Positions 53,054 to 62,518 of a stretch of 64,000 bases of DNA are shown piece by piece. The first letter of the stretch is position 1. The number at the start of each line of letters is the position of its first letter. The DNA is from Micrococcus cohnii (lineage in GTDB: Bacteria; Actinomycetota; Actinomycetes; Actinomycetales; Micrococcaceae), in assembly GCF_014205175.1 (NCBI RefSeq), contig NZ_JACHNA010000001.1, positions 496,001 to 560,000 of the forward strand, in the 5' to 3' direction. The notes under the pieces were generated by a model. That model did not search any database and had not been told where the DNA came from. It saw only the letters and a program-made list of their open reading frames with translations. Both the position numbers and the translations under genes were made by a program.

Positions 53054-54865
53054 GTGCATACCGACACCTCCGCCTCCACCGGCCGCCCGGACCAGGTCCT
53101 CACGCGAGTCGAGGACGTCAAGGACCACCTCAACTCCGTCGACCTGCGACTGCAGACGCCGACCGCCGATGAGGACCGCGCCCTGCTCGAGCGCACTCGG
53201 CACCAGATCGACGACTACGTCCTACCGCGGCTGGCCTCCCTCGACGCTCCGTTGCTCGCCGTCGTCGGAGGCTCAACCGGAGCGGGCAAGTCCACGCTCG
53301 TCAACGCCCTGGTCGGCCATGAGGTCTCGCGTTCTTCGGCGCTGCGCCCCACGACTCGCCAGCCGCTGCTGCTGCACCACCCGGACGACGCCGCGTGGTT
53401 CGAAGGGCCCCGGATCCTGCCCGACCTCGCCCGGGTGCACGTGCACCGCGACGCCTCCGCCGGCCCCGTCGACCCCGATGGCGGGTCGATGGACTCGGTC
53501 GCTCTGGTCTCCGAGCCAGCGCTGCGTCCGGGGGTGGCGATCGTCGACGCCCCGGACATCGACTCGGTCGCCGACGCCAACCGTGCTCTCTCTCGTCAGC
53601 TGCTCGAGGCCGCGGATCTGTGGATCTTCACCACCACCGCGCACCGTTATGCCGACGCCGTGCCGTGGGAGCTGCTGGGCGAGGCGGCCCGGCGAGACAT
53701 CACGGTCGCCGTCGTGCTGGGGCGGGTGCCCGAGGGCACGGGCGAGCAGATCACCGGTCACCTGCATCAGATGCTCGCCCAGCGCGGGCTCGCCGGCTCC
53801 GACGTTTACGTCATCCCGGAGACACGCTTCGACGAGCGTGGGCTGCTCCCGGACCGGCATGTGGCTGCGCTGCGCGACTGGCTCGCCGGGCTGGCCGATG
53901 ACGCCCAGGCCCGCTCTGAGGTGGCTCGGCGGACCGTGGACGGCGTCCTGGCTCAGCTCGCCGACCGGCTCGGTGCCGTGGCACGGGCAGAACACGGGCA
54001 GATCGAGACCGTCGAGGCGCTGCGGGCCGTCGTCCGCGAGCGGGCCGATCACGCTGCCGAGGTCGTCGCGGCGGCGACCTCCGACGGGACTCTGCTGCGC
54101 GGGGAGGTGCTCGCGCGCTGGCAGGACTTCGTCGGCACCGGTGAGTTCTTCCGGGGCCTCGAGTCGGCCATCGGCCGGGTCCGTGACCGGCTGACCTCGA
54201 TCGTGAAGGGACGTCCGGCGCCGCCCGAACAGGTGGAGACTGCGCTCGAGACCGGACTGCAGGCCGTCATCGTGGAGGCCGTCGCGGACGCGGCCGAACA
54301 GATCGAGCGCCGGTGGCGCAGCGACCCGGCCGGACGCGCCCTGCTCGAGGGTCGCGACTACGGAGCGCTGCCCGAGGGCTTTAGCGAGTCGGCGGCGCAG
54401 ACGATCCGAGCGTGGCAGTCCGATGTGCTCGCGCTGATCGAGCAGGAGGGCGCCGGCCGTCGCACCCGAGCACGCCTGGCCGCGTTCGGCGTCAACGGTG
54501 CAGCCGTGGCCCTGATGATCCTGTCGTTCGCCTCCACCGGCGGTCTCGCGGGCCTGGAGGTCGGCATCGCCGGCGGCGCGGGCGTGGTCGGGCAGAAGCT
54601 GCTCGAATCGATCTTCGGGGAGGACGCCGTGCGACGCATGGCTCGCATCGCCAATGAGCGCCTGCAGGAGCGCGTGACGACGCTCGTCGAGGGCGCCCTC
54701 GACGATCGGTTCCTCCCGCTGCTGGCCCGTGAGCGGGGCGCCGAGGACGTGGCTGCGCTGGCCGCGCACGAGTCCGCTCTGCGCGCGGGGTTGGGCGGGG
54801 AGCCCCTCGCCGCCGGGGGCGCGATCGATGCGGCAGACATCACCGAAGGCGGTGAGCGCGCATGA
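53054..54865 (+). CDS. dynamin-like GTPase, first of a pair
   Basis: 603 aa. G1 is GGSTGAGKSTLVNALVG and G3 is IVDAPDIDSVADANR. A clear G4 (NKxD) is not visible, where VAVVLGRVPEG is found instead. Helical regions follow, and a hydrophobic stretch AVALMILSFASTGGLAGLEV near residue 510 could insert in or touch the membrane. It resembles YfjP/dynamin-type GTPases found in pairs in actinobacteria. GTG 53054 is chosen because a weak -10 CATGAT (53042-53047) ends 6 nt before it. Overlaps the next gene by 4 nt. Confidence 0.8.
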   Translation: MHTDTSASTGRPDQVLTRVEDVKDHLNSVDLRLQTPTADEDRALLERTRHQIDDYVLPRLASLDAPLLAVVGGSTGAGKSTLVNALVGHEVSRSSALRPTTRQPLLLHHPDDAAWFEGPRILPDLARVHVHRDASAGPVDPDGGSMDSVALVSEPALRPGVAIVDAPDIDSVADANRALSRQLLEAADLWIFTTTAHRYADAVPWELLGEAARRDITVAVVLGRVPEGTGEQITGHLHQMLAQRGLAGSDVYVIPETRFDERGLLPDRHVAALRDWLAGLADDAQARSEVARRTVDGVLAQLADRLGAVARAEHGQIETVEALRAVVRERADHAAEVVAAATSDGTLLRGEVLARWQDFVGTGEFFRGLESAIGRVRDRLTSIVKGRPAPPEQVETALETGLQAVIVEAVADAAEQIERRWRSDPAGRALLEGRDYGALPEGFSESAAQTIRAWQSDVLALIEQEGAGRRTRARLAAFGVNGAAVALMILSFASTGGLAGLEVGIAGGAGVVGQKLLESIFGEDAVRRMARIANERLQERVTTLVEGALDDRFLPLLARERGAEDVAALAAHESALRAGLGGEPLAAGGAIDAADITEGGERA

Positions 54866-56667
54866 TCCGCGGCGGCGTCACATCCCGGCCCGAGCCCACG
54901 CTGACCGCCCGGCTCGAGGCGCTCACGGAGGCGGCCGAGCTAGCGGAGGACCGGCTGCCGGAGGCGAGCCTGCGCGCCGCCCGCGACGCGGCCGTCGCGG
55001 CGGGAGAGCGCACGTCCCTGTCGGCCGAGCACACGGTCGTGGGCTTCTTCGGCGCCACCGGTTCCGGCAAGTCGTCGCTGTTCAACGCACTGACCGGCCG
55101 GGAGCTGGCGCGGGTCGCCGCGACGAGGCCCACCACCTCCGAGCCGCTGGCCGCCGTCTGGGGCGTGGGACGCAGGAAGGACGACTCGGCCGCGGCCACC
55201 GACGGCACGGGCGAGGGCGGCGGCGTCGCCGCGCTGCTCGACTGGCTCGGCGTGCAGGACCGTCATCTGCTCGACGACGCCCCGGTGCTCGACCAGGGCC
55301 GGCGCGGGTTCCTCGGGCTCGGTCGTCGCGAGGGTGCCGATCCCAGCGGCCTCGTCCTGCTTGACCTGCCGGACATCGACTCGATCGCCCGGGCTCACCG
55401 TGAGGTCACGCAGCGCCTCGCCGGCCACGTCGACGTGCTCGTGTGGGTCGTCGATCCGGAGAAGTACGCCGACGCGGTCCTCCACCAGCAGTTCCTCGCC
55501 GGGATGGGCACCCACGAGGCGGTCACGCTCGTCGTGCTCAACCAGGTCGACCGTCTCTCCGTGCGTGATCGCGACGACGTCATGGCGTCGCTGCGTCAGA
55601 TGCTCACGGGCCACGGCCTCGGCCAGGTCCGCGTGCTCGGCGCCTCGGCCCGCACCGGGGAGGGCCTCGACGAGCTCGGGGCCGCTCTGGCCGCGGCCGC
55701 GGCCGAGCGCACTGCCGCGGCGCAGCGCCTGGGCGCCGATGTCGCCGCCCACGCCGCCGCGCTTGAGGCCGCCTCAGGCGAGGGCGAACCGGCCGGTGTG
55801 GCCGAGACGGCCGCGGCCCGGCTGGGGGAGGACCTAGGTCACGCCGGCGGCGTCCCGGCCGTCGTGCGAGCCGTCGAGGCGTCGTACACCTTGCGCTCCA
55901 CCCGGCAGACCGGCTGGCCGCCGCTGCGCTGGCTGCATCGCTTCCGCGCCGATCCGCTGCGACGCCTGCACCTGATGCCGGAGCGTCCCGCCGCGGGGCG
56001 CCGCCGCGGGGACGGGGACGAGCACGACCCGCGGGTTCACCGCACGTCCTTGCCCGAGCGCACCGGCACCCAGACGGCCGTGGTCGACGCCGGCGTGCGT
56101 CGCCTCGTGGACGAGGCGAGCGCGGGAGCGCCGGAGCCCTGGGTCGCCGCCGTGCGGCGCGCCGGGCGTTCACGACGCGATGAGCTGCCCGATGCCGTTG
56201 ACCAGGCCATCGCCGGCGCGGATCTGAAGGCCGGGCGCGGCTCGTGGTGGTGGCCGGTGTGGAACCTGATGCAGTGGCTCGTGCTGCTCACGGCCGTCGT
56301 CGGAGCCGGATGGCTGGGCCTGTTGGCTCTGGCGGCATACTTGCAGTTCCGCCTGCCACCCGCTCCTGCCGTCGAAGGGTTCCCGATCCCGACGCTGCTG
56401 CTGTTCGGCGGGCTCGCGCTCGGACTGCTGCTGTGGCTTCTGGCCGTGCCCCTGACCCGGCTCGCGGCCCGCTCGCGCGGCCGGCGCGCACGTCGGCAGC
56501 TGCTGACCCGCACCGAAGACGTCGGGCGCCGCCTCGTGATCGAACCGGTCGAGGACGAGCTGTCCCGCTTGGCGGCCTTCCGCGCCGCGATCGCCCGAGC
56601 CCAGGGGAGGACGGACCGCGTCGCCGGCAGCGCCCGAGCTCCACGCCGTGGCGGCCGACGCAGCTGA
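54862..56667 (+). CDS. membrane-anchored dynamin-like GTPase, second of a pair
   Basis: 601 aa. G1 is FFGATGSGKSSLFNAL, G3 LLDLPDIDSIARAH and G4 LNQVDRLS. Two C-terminal transmembrane helices are seen near 475-495 (LLTAVVGAGWLGLLALAAYL) and 515-535 (LLLFGGLALGLLLWLLAVPL), then a basic tail. Start overlap with the first GTPase (ATGA) suggests a hetero-oligomer acting at the membrane, perhaps in cell division or envelope work. Function is inference. Confidence 0.82.
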   Translation: MIRGGVTSRPEPTLTARLEALTEAAELAEDRLPEASLRAARDAAVAAGERTSLSAEHTVVGFFGATGSGKSSLFNALTGRELARVAATRPTTSEPLAAVWGVGRRKDDSAAATDGTGEGGGVAALLDWLGVQDRHLLDDAPVLDQGRRGFLGLGRREGADPSGLVLLDLPDIDSIARAHREVTQRLAGHVDVLVWVVDPEKYADAVLHQQFLAGMGTHEAVTLVVLNQVDRLSVRDRDDVMASLRQMLTGHGLGQVRVLGASARTGEGLDELGAALAAAAAERTAAAQRLGADVAAHAAALEAASGEGEPAGVAETAAARLGEDLGHAGGVPAVVRAVEASYTLRSTRQTGWPPLRWLHRFRADPLRRLHLMPERPAAGRRRGDGDEHDPRVHRTSLPERTGTQTAVVDAGVRRLVDEASAGAPEPWVAAVRRAGRSRRDELPDAVDQAIAGADLKAGRGSWWWPVWNLMQWLVLLTAVVGAGWLGLLALAAYLQFRLPPAPAVEGFPIPTLLLFGGLALGLLLWLLAVPLTRLAARSRGRRARRQLLTRTEDVGRRLVIEPVEDELSRLAAFRAAIARAQGRTDRVAGSARAPRRGGRRS

Positions 56668-56671
56668 GCCG

Positions 56672-57775
56672 ATGAGTGCGCGTTCCGAGGCCACGGCGGA
56701 GCCCTGGGTCACCGTCGGTGAGGTCGACGAGGCTGCCGTGGTCGCTGCCATCGACCGGCGTTTCCGCGTGCTTGTGCGCGAGCGGCCGTGGCCGTCGCAC
56801 GCCGTCGGTCCGGGGGACGACGCCGCCCTCGTGCCCGCGGGCCAGGCCGGGGTGCTCGTCTCGACCGACGCCATGGGCGAGGGCACGGACTTCCTGCACC
56901 GTTGGCCCGCCGGGGTGCGCACCCGGGGCCACGACGTCGGGTTCAAGGCGGCCGCACAGAACCTCTCTGACATCAACGCCATGGGCGGCCGGGCCACCGC
57001 GCTGGTCAGCGCCGTGAGCGTCCCGGCAGACACCACGGTGCGCTGGCTCGCCGACGTGGCCGGGGGGATGACCGCTGCCGTGCGCGCCCTTGGCGCTGAG
57101 CGCTGCCGGCTCGCCGGCGGAGATCTGGGCACGGCGCAGCGTGCGCAGATCGTCGTCACCGCGCTGGGCGATCCCGCCGCCGCGGGGGTGCTGCGTCGGG
57201 CGGCCCGCCCTGCCCCCCACGGGCAGGACGGCGCCGCCCCGGATGAGCTGCTGCTCGTGCACGCCGGCACGAATGTGGGGTGGGCGGCGGCCGGACTGGC
57301 CCTGTTGCTGACTCCGCGCGCCGACCTGCAGCGACGCCATGCCCGGCTGCCGGCCGACGCCCGTCCCGGGGCGCGCGAGATCGCCCGTGCGGTGCGCGGA
57401 CAGCTGCGTCCGCATCCGCCGCTGTGGGCGGGACCGGCCGCGGCGGGCCGACTGGTCTGCGCCCTCGACGTCTCCGACGGGCTGGGCCGCGACGCCACGC
57501 GCTTGGCCGAGGCCAACGGCATGACGGCCTGGCTGGATCGTCGGTGGGTGGCGGCCCGGGCCGAAGAGCTGGCCCGGCTGGGCCGGCTGTGCGACGCCGA
57601 CCCGCGTTCGTGGGTGGTCAGCGGCGGCGAGGACTACGGGCTGCTGGGTGCCGCGGCATCACTGCAGGAGGTACCGGAGGGCTTCAGTGTGATTGGTCGG
57701 CTCCGCCGTGGCGGGGACTCCGGTCCGGACGGACACGAGCGCGTGCGGGCCGAGGGGTGGGACCACTTCGGCTGA
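56672..57775 (+). CDS. thiL: thiamine-monophosphate kinase
   Basis: 367 aa. It makes thiamine diphosphate from thiamine phosphate. Motifs are VGPGDDAALVPAG, AAQNLSDINAMGGRATAL, RLAGGDLGTAQRAQIVV and LDVSDGLGRDATRLAEANG. ATG 56672 lies 4 nt after the stop of the GTPase gene. It ends 20 nt from the convergent ltbR stop, with no terminator visible. Confidence 0.95.
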   Translation: MSARSEATAEPWVTVGEVDEAAVVAAIDRRFRVLVRERPWPSHAVGPGDDAALVPAGQAGVLVSTDAMGEGTDFLHRWPAGVRTRGHDVGFKAAAQNLSDINAMGGRATALVSAVSVPADTTVRWLADVAGGMTAAVRALGAERCRLAGGDLGTAQRAQIVVTALGDPAAAGVLRRAARPAPHGQDGAAPDELLLVHAGTNVGWAAAGLALLLTPRADLQRRHARLPADARPGAREIARAVRGQLRPHPPLWAGPAAAGRLVCALDVSDGLGRDATRLAEANGMTAWLDRRWVAARAEELARLGRLCDADPRSWVVSGGEDYGLLGAAASLQEVPEGFSVIGRLRRGGDSGPDGHERVRAEGWDHFG

Positions 57776-57795
57776 GTCCGCGGCCTGCTCTGCGC

Positions 57796-58563
57796 TCAGT
57801 CCTCTCCCGAGCGCAGCAGCTCGGTGAGGCGGGCCCCGGCCGAGACCACCGCGTCCGCGTGCCGCCGGCCGGGCTGACGCGTCAGCCGCTCGAGGGGGCC
57901 GGAGATGGACACCGCCGCGATCACGCGACCGCTGGGCCCGCGCACCGGCGCGGACACCGACGCCACGCCCCGCTCCCGCTCGGCGAGCGACTGCGCCCAG
58001 CCGCGGCGCCGCACGGCCGCGAGGACCGTGGGTGTGAACACCGCTTCGTCGAGACCCTCCACCAGTCGGTCGTGGTCCTCCCAAGCGACCAGCACCTGGG
58101 CGGCCGAGCCGGCCTTCATCGACATCCGCGTTCCCACCGGGATCGTGTCGCGCAGTCCGACGGGCCGCTCGGCGCTGGCCACGCACACGCGCGAGTCCGC
58201 CTGGCGACGGAACACCTGGGCGCTCTCACCCGTCGCGTCGCGCAGCCAGAGCAGCACGGGTCCGGCGACGGAGGTCAGTCGATCCTCGCCCGCGGCCGAG
58301 GCGAGCTCGGTCAGCCGGGAGCCGAGAACGTACCGGCCGTGCAGGTCCTTGCCCACGAGGCGGTGGTGCGCCAGGGCGCCCGCGAGCCGATGCAGCGTCG
58401 GCCGTGCGATGCCCGTGGCCTCGACGAGGCCGGCGAGGGTCGCCGGCCCTGACTCGAGGGCGTCGAGGATCGCGGCGGACTTGTCGACCACGCCGACGCC
58501 GCTGGGCGTGCGGCGCACGGCGGACGGGTCCGCAGGCTGCGGAGCGTGTGGCGAGGGACTCAT
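57796..58563 (-). CDS. ltbR: IclR-family regulator, LtbR/NdgR type
   Basis: 255 aa. The N-terminal winged helix-turn-helix (VDKSAAILDALESGPATLAG, then ATGIARPTLHRLAGAL) is followed by the IclR ligand domain (SMKAGSAAQVLVAWEDHD, then SVSAPVRGPSGRVIAAVSIS). The name rests on synteny: in Corynebacterium and Streptomyces this regulator is divergent from leuCD and represses leucine genes. ATG 58563 follows a -10 TATTCT on the minus strand by 6 nt. Its own control and that of leuC probably share the 212-bp gap. Confidence 0.88.
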   Translation of the reverse strand: MSPSPHAPQPADPSAVRRTPSGVGVVDKSAAILDALESGPATLAGLVEATGIARPTLHRLAGALAHHRLVGKDLHGRYVLGSRLTELASAAGEDRLTSVAGPVLLWLRDATGESAQVFRRQADSRVCVASAERPVGLRDTIPVGTRMSMKAGSAAQVLVAWEDHDRLVEGLDEAVFTPTVLAAVRRRGWAQSLAERERGVASVSAPVRGPSGRVIAAVSISGPLERLTRQPGRRHADAVVSAGARLTELLRSGED

Positions 58564-58775
58564 GGGATGAGAATAGCCACGTGGTCTCGATGCCCCGGCA
58601 CTCATGACGCCGTGACCGTCATTCGAGACGGGTATCCATGATGTGAGACATTCCGCCGCCGGTCTCGACCCGTGCACGCCGACCGCCAAGCATGGCCGTC
58701 AGGTCAGCACGCGTCGCCGCCCCCGCGATGCCACCACCGGAGCGGTGACGCCCGTCCGAGAGAAGGAGCACCGAC
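58564..58775. promoter_or_regulatory. ltbR-leuC divergent regulatory region
   Basis: 212 bp. On the minus strand TATTCT (complement of 58570-58575) serves ltbR. For leuC, GTGACC (58612-58617) and CATGAT (58637-58642) are possible -35 and -10 elements with a 19-nt spacer, but they are weak. The adjacent ATGTGAGACAT (58639-58649) is a short palindrome and a candidate LtbR site. A good AAGGAG lies before leuC. No leader peptide rich in Leu codons is seen. Confidence 0.5.
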
Positions 58776-60335
58776 ATGGACGCCCGAGACACCAGGCAGC
58801 CGCATGCCGCGGCCGCCCCGAGGGCCGAGGCCCGACCGGCGGGTCGCGAGCGCGCGGCGGTCGAGGACCGGCCCATGACCCTGGCGGAGAAGGTGTGGGC
58901 ACGCCACGTCGTGGTGCCCGGCGACGGGGGCGCCGCCGGGCGGGGCACGGACCTGCTCTACATCGACCTGCACCTGCTGCACGAGGTCACCAGCCCGCAG
59001 GCGTTCGAGGGGCTGCGGCAGGCGGGCCGATCCGTCCGTCGGCCCGAGCTGACGATCGCCACCGAGGACCACAACACCCCGACCCAGCGCATCGATCGGC
59101 CGATCGAGGACCCGACCTCCCGAGCACAGATCGAGGCGCTGCGGCGCAACGCCGATGAGTTCGGCGTCCGGCTGCATCCGTTGGGCGACGCCGAGCAGGG
59201 CATCGTGCACGTCGTCGGTCCCCAGCTCGGTCTCACGCAGCCGGGCATGACGATCGTCTGCGGCGACTCGCACACCGCCACCCACGGCGCTTTCGGGGCG
59301 TTGGCGTTCGGCATCGGCACCTCCGAGGTCGAACACGTCCTGGCGACTCAGACGCTGGCGATCACGCCGTTCAAGACCATGTCCGTCACCATCGACGGGA
59401 CCCTCGCCCCGGGCGTGAGCGCGAAGGACCTGATCCTGGCCGTCATCGCGAAGATCGGCACGGGCGGCGGCCAGGGACACGTGATCGAGTACCGCGGCGA
59501 GGCGATCGAGGCGCTCTCCATGGAGGGGCGCATGACCGTGTGCAACATGTCGATCGAGGCCGGAGCCCGCGCCGGGATGATCGCACCGGATGCGACCACG
59601 ATCGAGTATCTGCGCGGGCGTGATCACACGCCGAGTGATCACGCGTGGGACGAGGCCGTCGCCGACTGGTCGACACTCGCCACGGACGAGGGCGCGCAGT
59701 TCGACACCGAGGTCGTCCTGCACGCCGACGAGATCCACCCGTTCGTCACCTGGGGCACCAACCCGGGCCAGGGAGTGCCGCTGAGCGGACGGGTCCCCGA
59801 TCCGGAGCGCATGGGCGACGACGCTGAGCGGGCAGCGGCCAGCGCGGCCCTGGACTACATGGGCCTGGCCCCCGGCACGCGGATGAAGGACGTCGAGGTG
59901 GACACCGTCTTCATGGGTTCCTGCACGAACGCCCGGATCGAGGACCTGCGTGTGTTCGCCGACGTCGTGCGGGGCCAACGCAAGGCCGATGGCGTGGAGG
60001 TGCTCGTCGTCCCCGGATCCGCCCGCGTCCGGCTGCAGGCCGAGGACGAGGGGCTGGCGGAGGTGATCCGGGACTTCGGTGCGCAGTGGCGGTTCGCCGG
60101 CTGCTCGATGTGCCTGGGGATGAACCCCGATCAACTGCGACCCGGCCAACGCTGCGCCTCCACCTCCAACCGCAACTTCGAGGGGCGGCAGGGTGCGGGA
60201 GGCCGCACCCATCTGGTGTCGCCGGCCGTCGCCGCGGCGACCGCGGTGCTCGGTCGGCTGGCCGAGCCGAGGGACCTCGACGCCGCCGGGAGGCCGGCGC
60301 ACCACGACCGCACCGCCGTGCAGACGGGAGCCTGA
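58776..60335 (+). CDS. leuC: 3-isopropylmalate dehydratase large subunit
   Basis: 519 aa Fe-S aconitase-family enzyme of leucine synthesis. Motifs are [34 protein letters not shown] and [19 protein letters not shown], which supply the cluster Cys residues. A poorly conserved N-terminal extension of about 33 residues precedes [13 protein letters not shown], an alternative internal start at 58875. The AAGGAG site 8 nt before ATG 58776 supports the longer form. Confidence 0.96.
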   Translation: MDARDTRQPHAAAAPRAEARPAGRERAAVEDRPMTLAEKVWARHVVVPGDGGAAGRGTDLLYIDLHLLHEVTSPQAFEGLRQAGRSVRRPELTIATEDHNTPTQRIDRPIEDPTSRAQIEALRRNADEFGVRLHPLGDAEQGIVHVVGPQLGLTQPGMTIVCGDSHTATHGAFGALAFGIGTSEVEHVLATQTLAITPFKTMSVTIDGTLAPGVSAKDLILAVIAKIGTGGGQGHVIEYRGEAIEALSMEGRMTVCNMSIEAGARAGMIAPDATTIEYLRGRDHTPSDHAWDEAVADWSTLATDEGAQFDTEVVLHADEIHPFVTWGTNPGQGVPLSGRVPDPERMGDDAERAAASAALDYMGLAPGTRMKDVEVDTVFMGSCTNARIEDLRVFADVVRGQRKADGVEVLVVPGSARVRLQAEDEGLAEVIRDFGAQWRFAGCSMCLGMNPDQLRPGQRCASTSNRNFEGRQGAGGRTHLVSPAVAAATAVLGRLAEPRDLDAAGRPAHHDRTAVQTGA

Positions 60336-60338
60336 ACC

Positions 60339-60932
60339 ATGGAGAAGTTCACGACGCATACCGGGATCGGCGTGCCCCTGCCCGCATCGAACGTCGACAC
60401 CGACCAGATCATCCCCGCCCAGTTCCTGAAGCGGATCACCCGCACGGGCTTCGACGACGCGCTGTTCGCCCGCTGGCGTGAGGACGAGGACTTCGTGCTC
60501 AACATCGAGCCCTACTCCTGCGGTTCGGTGCTGGTCGCCGGCCCTGACTTCGGCACCGGCTCCTCCCGCGAGCACGCCGTCTGGGCGCTCAGGGACTACG
60601 GGTTCCGCGCCGTGCTGTCCGCCCGGTTCGCGGACATCTTCCGCTCCAACGCCGGCAAGCAGGGGCTGGTCGCCGCGCAGCTGAGCCCGGAGGACATCAC
60701 TCGGATCATGACCATGCTCACCGAGTCTCCCGGCACCGAGGTGACCGTTGACCTCGAGGCTCAGACCGTGGCGTGCGAGGGCGTTGAGGCGCCCTTCCAG
60801 ATCGACCCCGACACCCGAGCGAGGATCCTGCAGGGCCAGGACGAGATCGCCGTGACCCTCGCGCAGCAGGAGGCGATCGTTCGGTTCGAACGCGGACGTC
60901 CGGCGTGGCTGCCGCACACTCTGCCGCGTTGA
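60339..60932 (+). CDS. leuD: 3-isopropylmalate dehydratase small subunit
   Basis: 197 aa partner of LeuC. It has [40 protein letters not shown] and [20 protein letters not shown]. The ATG lies 3 nt after the leuC stop, so the two are translated together. A hairpin follows the stop. Confidence 0.97.
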   Translation: MEKFTTHTGIGVPLPASNVDTDQIIPAQFLKRITRTGFDDALFARWREDEDFVLNIEPYSCGSVLVAGPDFGTGSSREHAVWALRDYGFRAVLSARFADIFRSNAGKQGLVAAQLSPEDITRIMTMLTESPGTEVTVDLEAQTVACEGVEAPFQIDPDTRARILQGQDEIAVTLAQQEAIVRFERGRPAWLPHTLPR

Positions 60933-61192
60933 CCCGGTGGCCTCGGCCCCGTCTCGGCACCTCGCCGGACGGGCCGAGGAGGCCTCGGCCATCGCTCTGA
61001 CGTGGGCGAGTGCACATCACGGGGAGATTGCGATCCATGCGACGCGGCTGGGGGCACGGCTGAGGACGTCCTATGCTTGTTCGCGATGTTCGGCCCGTGC
61101 CCCACGCACGGCCGATCCCCACTTCAGCCCCGTCGTGACGACGGGCGACACCGAGGCCGCAGAACAACGCGGTGAGGGAGGACCCAATCACC
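60933..61192 (+). promoter_or_regulatory. leuD-murA gap: hairpin and murA promoter
   Basis: 260 bp. A hairpin of 12 bp with one bulge (60941-60953 and 60968-60979) lies just after leuD and is a likely terminator. TATGCT (61072-61077) is a candidate -10 for murA and would give a leader of about 110 nt. GGGAGGA stands 9 nt before the murA ATG. Nothing else was recognised. Confidence 0.5.
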
Positions 61193-62518
61193 ATGGCCAA
61201 ACTGCTGACGATCCAGGGCGGCAAGCCGCTGACCGGTGAGGTCACCGTCCGCGGTGCGAAGAACCTCGTGCCGAAGGCGATGGTCGCCGCTCTGCTGGGT
61301 GATTCGCCCTCGACGCTGCGGAACATCCCGGAGATCAAGGACGTGGATGTGGTGAGCTCGCTGCTCGAGATCCACGGCGTGACCGTGTCCTGGGACAAGC
61401 AGAACGGCTCGATCACCATGGACCCCGCCGGCGTGAAGCAGGCCAAGTCCGCCGAGATCGACGCGCACGCCGGCGACTCGCGCATTCCGATCCTGTTCTG
61501 CGGACCCCTGATGCACGCGATCGGCGAGGCGTTCATCCCGGACCTGGGCGGTTGCAAGATCGGAGATCGTCCGATCGACTATCACCTGTCCGTGCTGCGC
61601 AATTTCGGCGCTGTTGTGGACAAGCGCCCCGGCGGCATCTCGATCTCCGCGCCGAAGGGTCTGCGCGGCGCCAAGCTCGAGTTGCCTTATCCGTCGGTCG
61701 GAGCGACTGAGCAGGTGCTGCTCACGGCGGTGAAGGCCGAGGGCATCACCGAGCTCAAGGGCGCGGCCGTCGAACCGGAGATTCATGACCTGATCCATGT
61801 GCTGCAGAAGATGGGCGCCATCATCACGGTGCAGACCGACCGCACCATCCGGATCGAAGGCGTGTCGACACTGCGCGGGTACAACCACGTGGCCCTGACC
61901 GACCGCAATGAGTCGGCCTCCTGGGCCTCGGCGGCGCTGGCCACCGGCGGCGACATCATGGTCCGGGGCGCCGCGCAGCGGGACCTCACCGCCTTCCTGA
62001 ACACGTACCGCAAAATCGGCGGCGAGTTCGAAGTCACCGACGACGGCATCCGCTTCTGGCACGCCGGCGGTGAACTGAAGCCGCTGGTGCTGGAGACCGA
62101 TGTGCACCCGGGCTTCATGACCGACTGGCAGCAGCCGCTCGTCGTCGCGCTGACCCGGGCCGCCGGCGTCTCGATCGTCCACGAGACCGTGTACGAAAAC
62201 CGTTTCGGGTTCACGGACGCCCTGGTGCGCATGGGCGCTTCGATCCAGTTGCATCGCGAGTGCCTGGGGTCCGTGCCGTGCCGCTTCGGGCAGCGCAACT
62301 TCCTGCACTCGGCCGTCATCTCCGGTCCGACGACGCTGTCCGGGGCCGACTTCGATATCCCGGATCTGCGCGGCGGCTTCTCCCACCTCATCGCGGCGCT
62401 CGCCGCGCGGGGCACGTCGCACGCGACCGGGCTGGAGATCATCAACCGTGGTTACGAGCACTTCATGGACAAGCTCCAGGGTCTCGGCGCCGATGTCGAA
62501 CTGACCGACGACGCCTGA
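61193..62518 (+). CDS. murA: UDP-N-acetylglucosamine 1-carboxyvinyltransferase
   Basis: 441 aa. It performs the first committed step of peptidoglycan synthesis. The Lys-Asn pair is in TVRGAKNLVPKAMVAALL. The active-site loop reads LGGCKIGDRPIDYH, so the PEP-binding Cys targeted by fosfomycin is present, unlike the Asp in Mycobacterium tuberculosis MurA. ATG 61193 has GGGAGGA upstream; an earlier in-frame start at 61172 is less likely. Overlaps plsC (TGATG). Confidence 0.95.
   Translation: MAKLLTIQGGKPLTGEVTVRGAKNLVPKAMVAALLGDSPSTLRNIPEIKDVDVVSSLLEIHGVTVSWDKQNGSITMDPAGVKQAKSAEIDAHAGDSRIPILFCGPLMHAIGEAFIPDLGGCKIGDRPIDYHLSVLRNFGAVVDKRPGGISISAPKGLRGAKLELPYPSVGATEQVLLTAVKAEGITELKGAAVEPEIHDLIHVLQKMGAIITVQTDRTIRIEGVSTLRGYNHVALTDRNESASWASAALATGGDIMVRGAAQRDLTAFLNTYRKIGGEFEVTDDGIRFWHAGGELKPLVLETDVHPGFMTDWQQPLVVALTRAAGVSIVHETVYENRFGFTDALVRMGASIQLHRECLGSVPCRFGQRNFLHSAVISGPTTLSGADFDIPDLRGGFSHLIAALAARGTSHATGLEIINRGYEHFMDKLQGLGADVELTDDA

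Noticed and set aside
58704-60992. 762-codon open frame on the minus strand across leuC and leuD
   Set aside because: Antisense shadow of conserved genes; composition is repetitive and it shows no domain.
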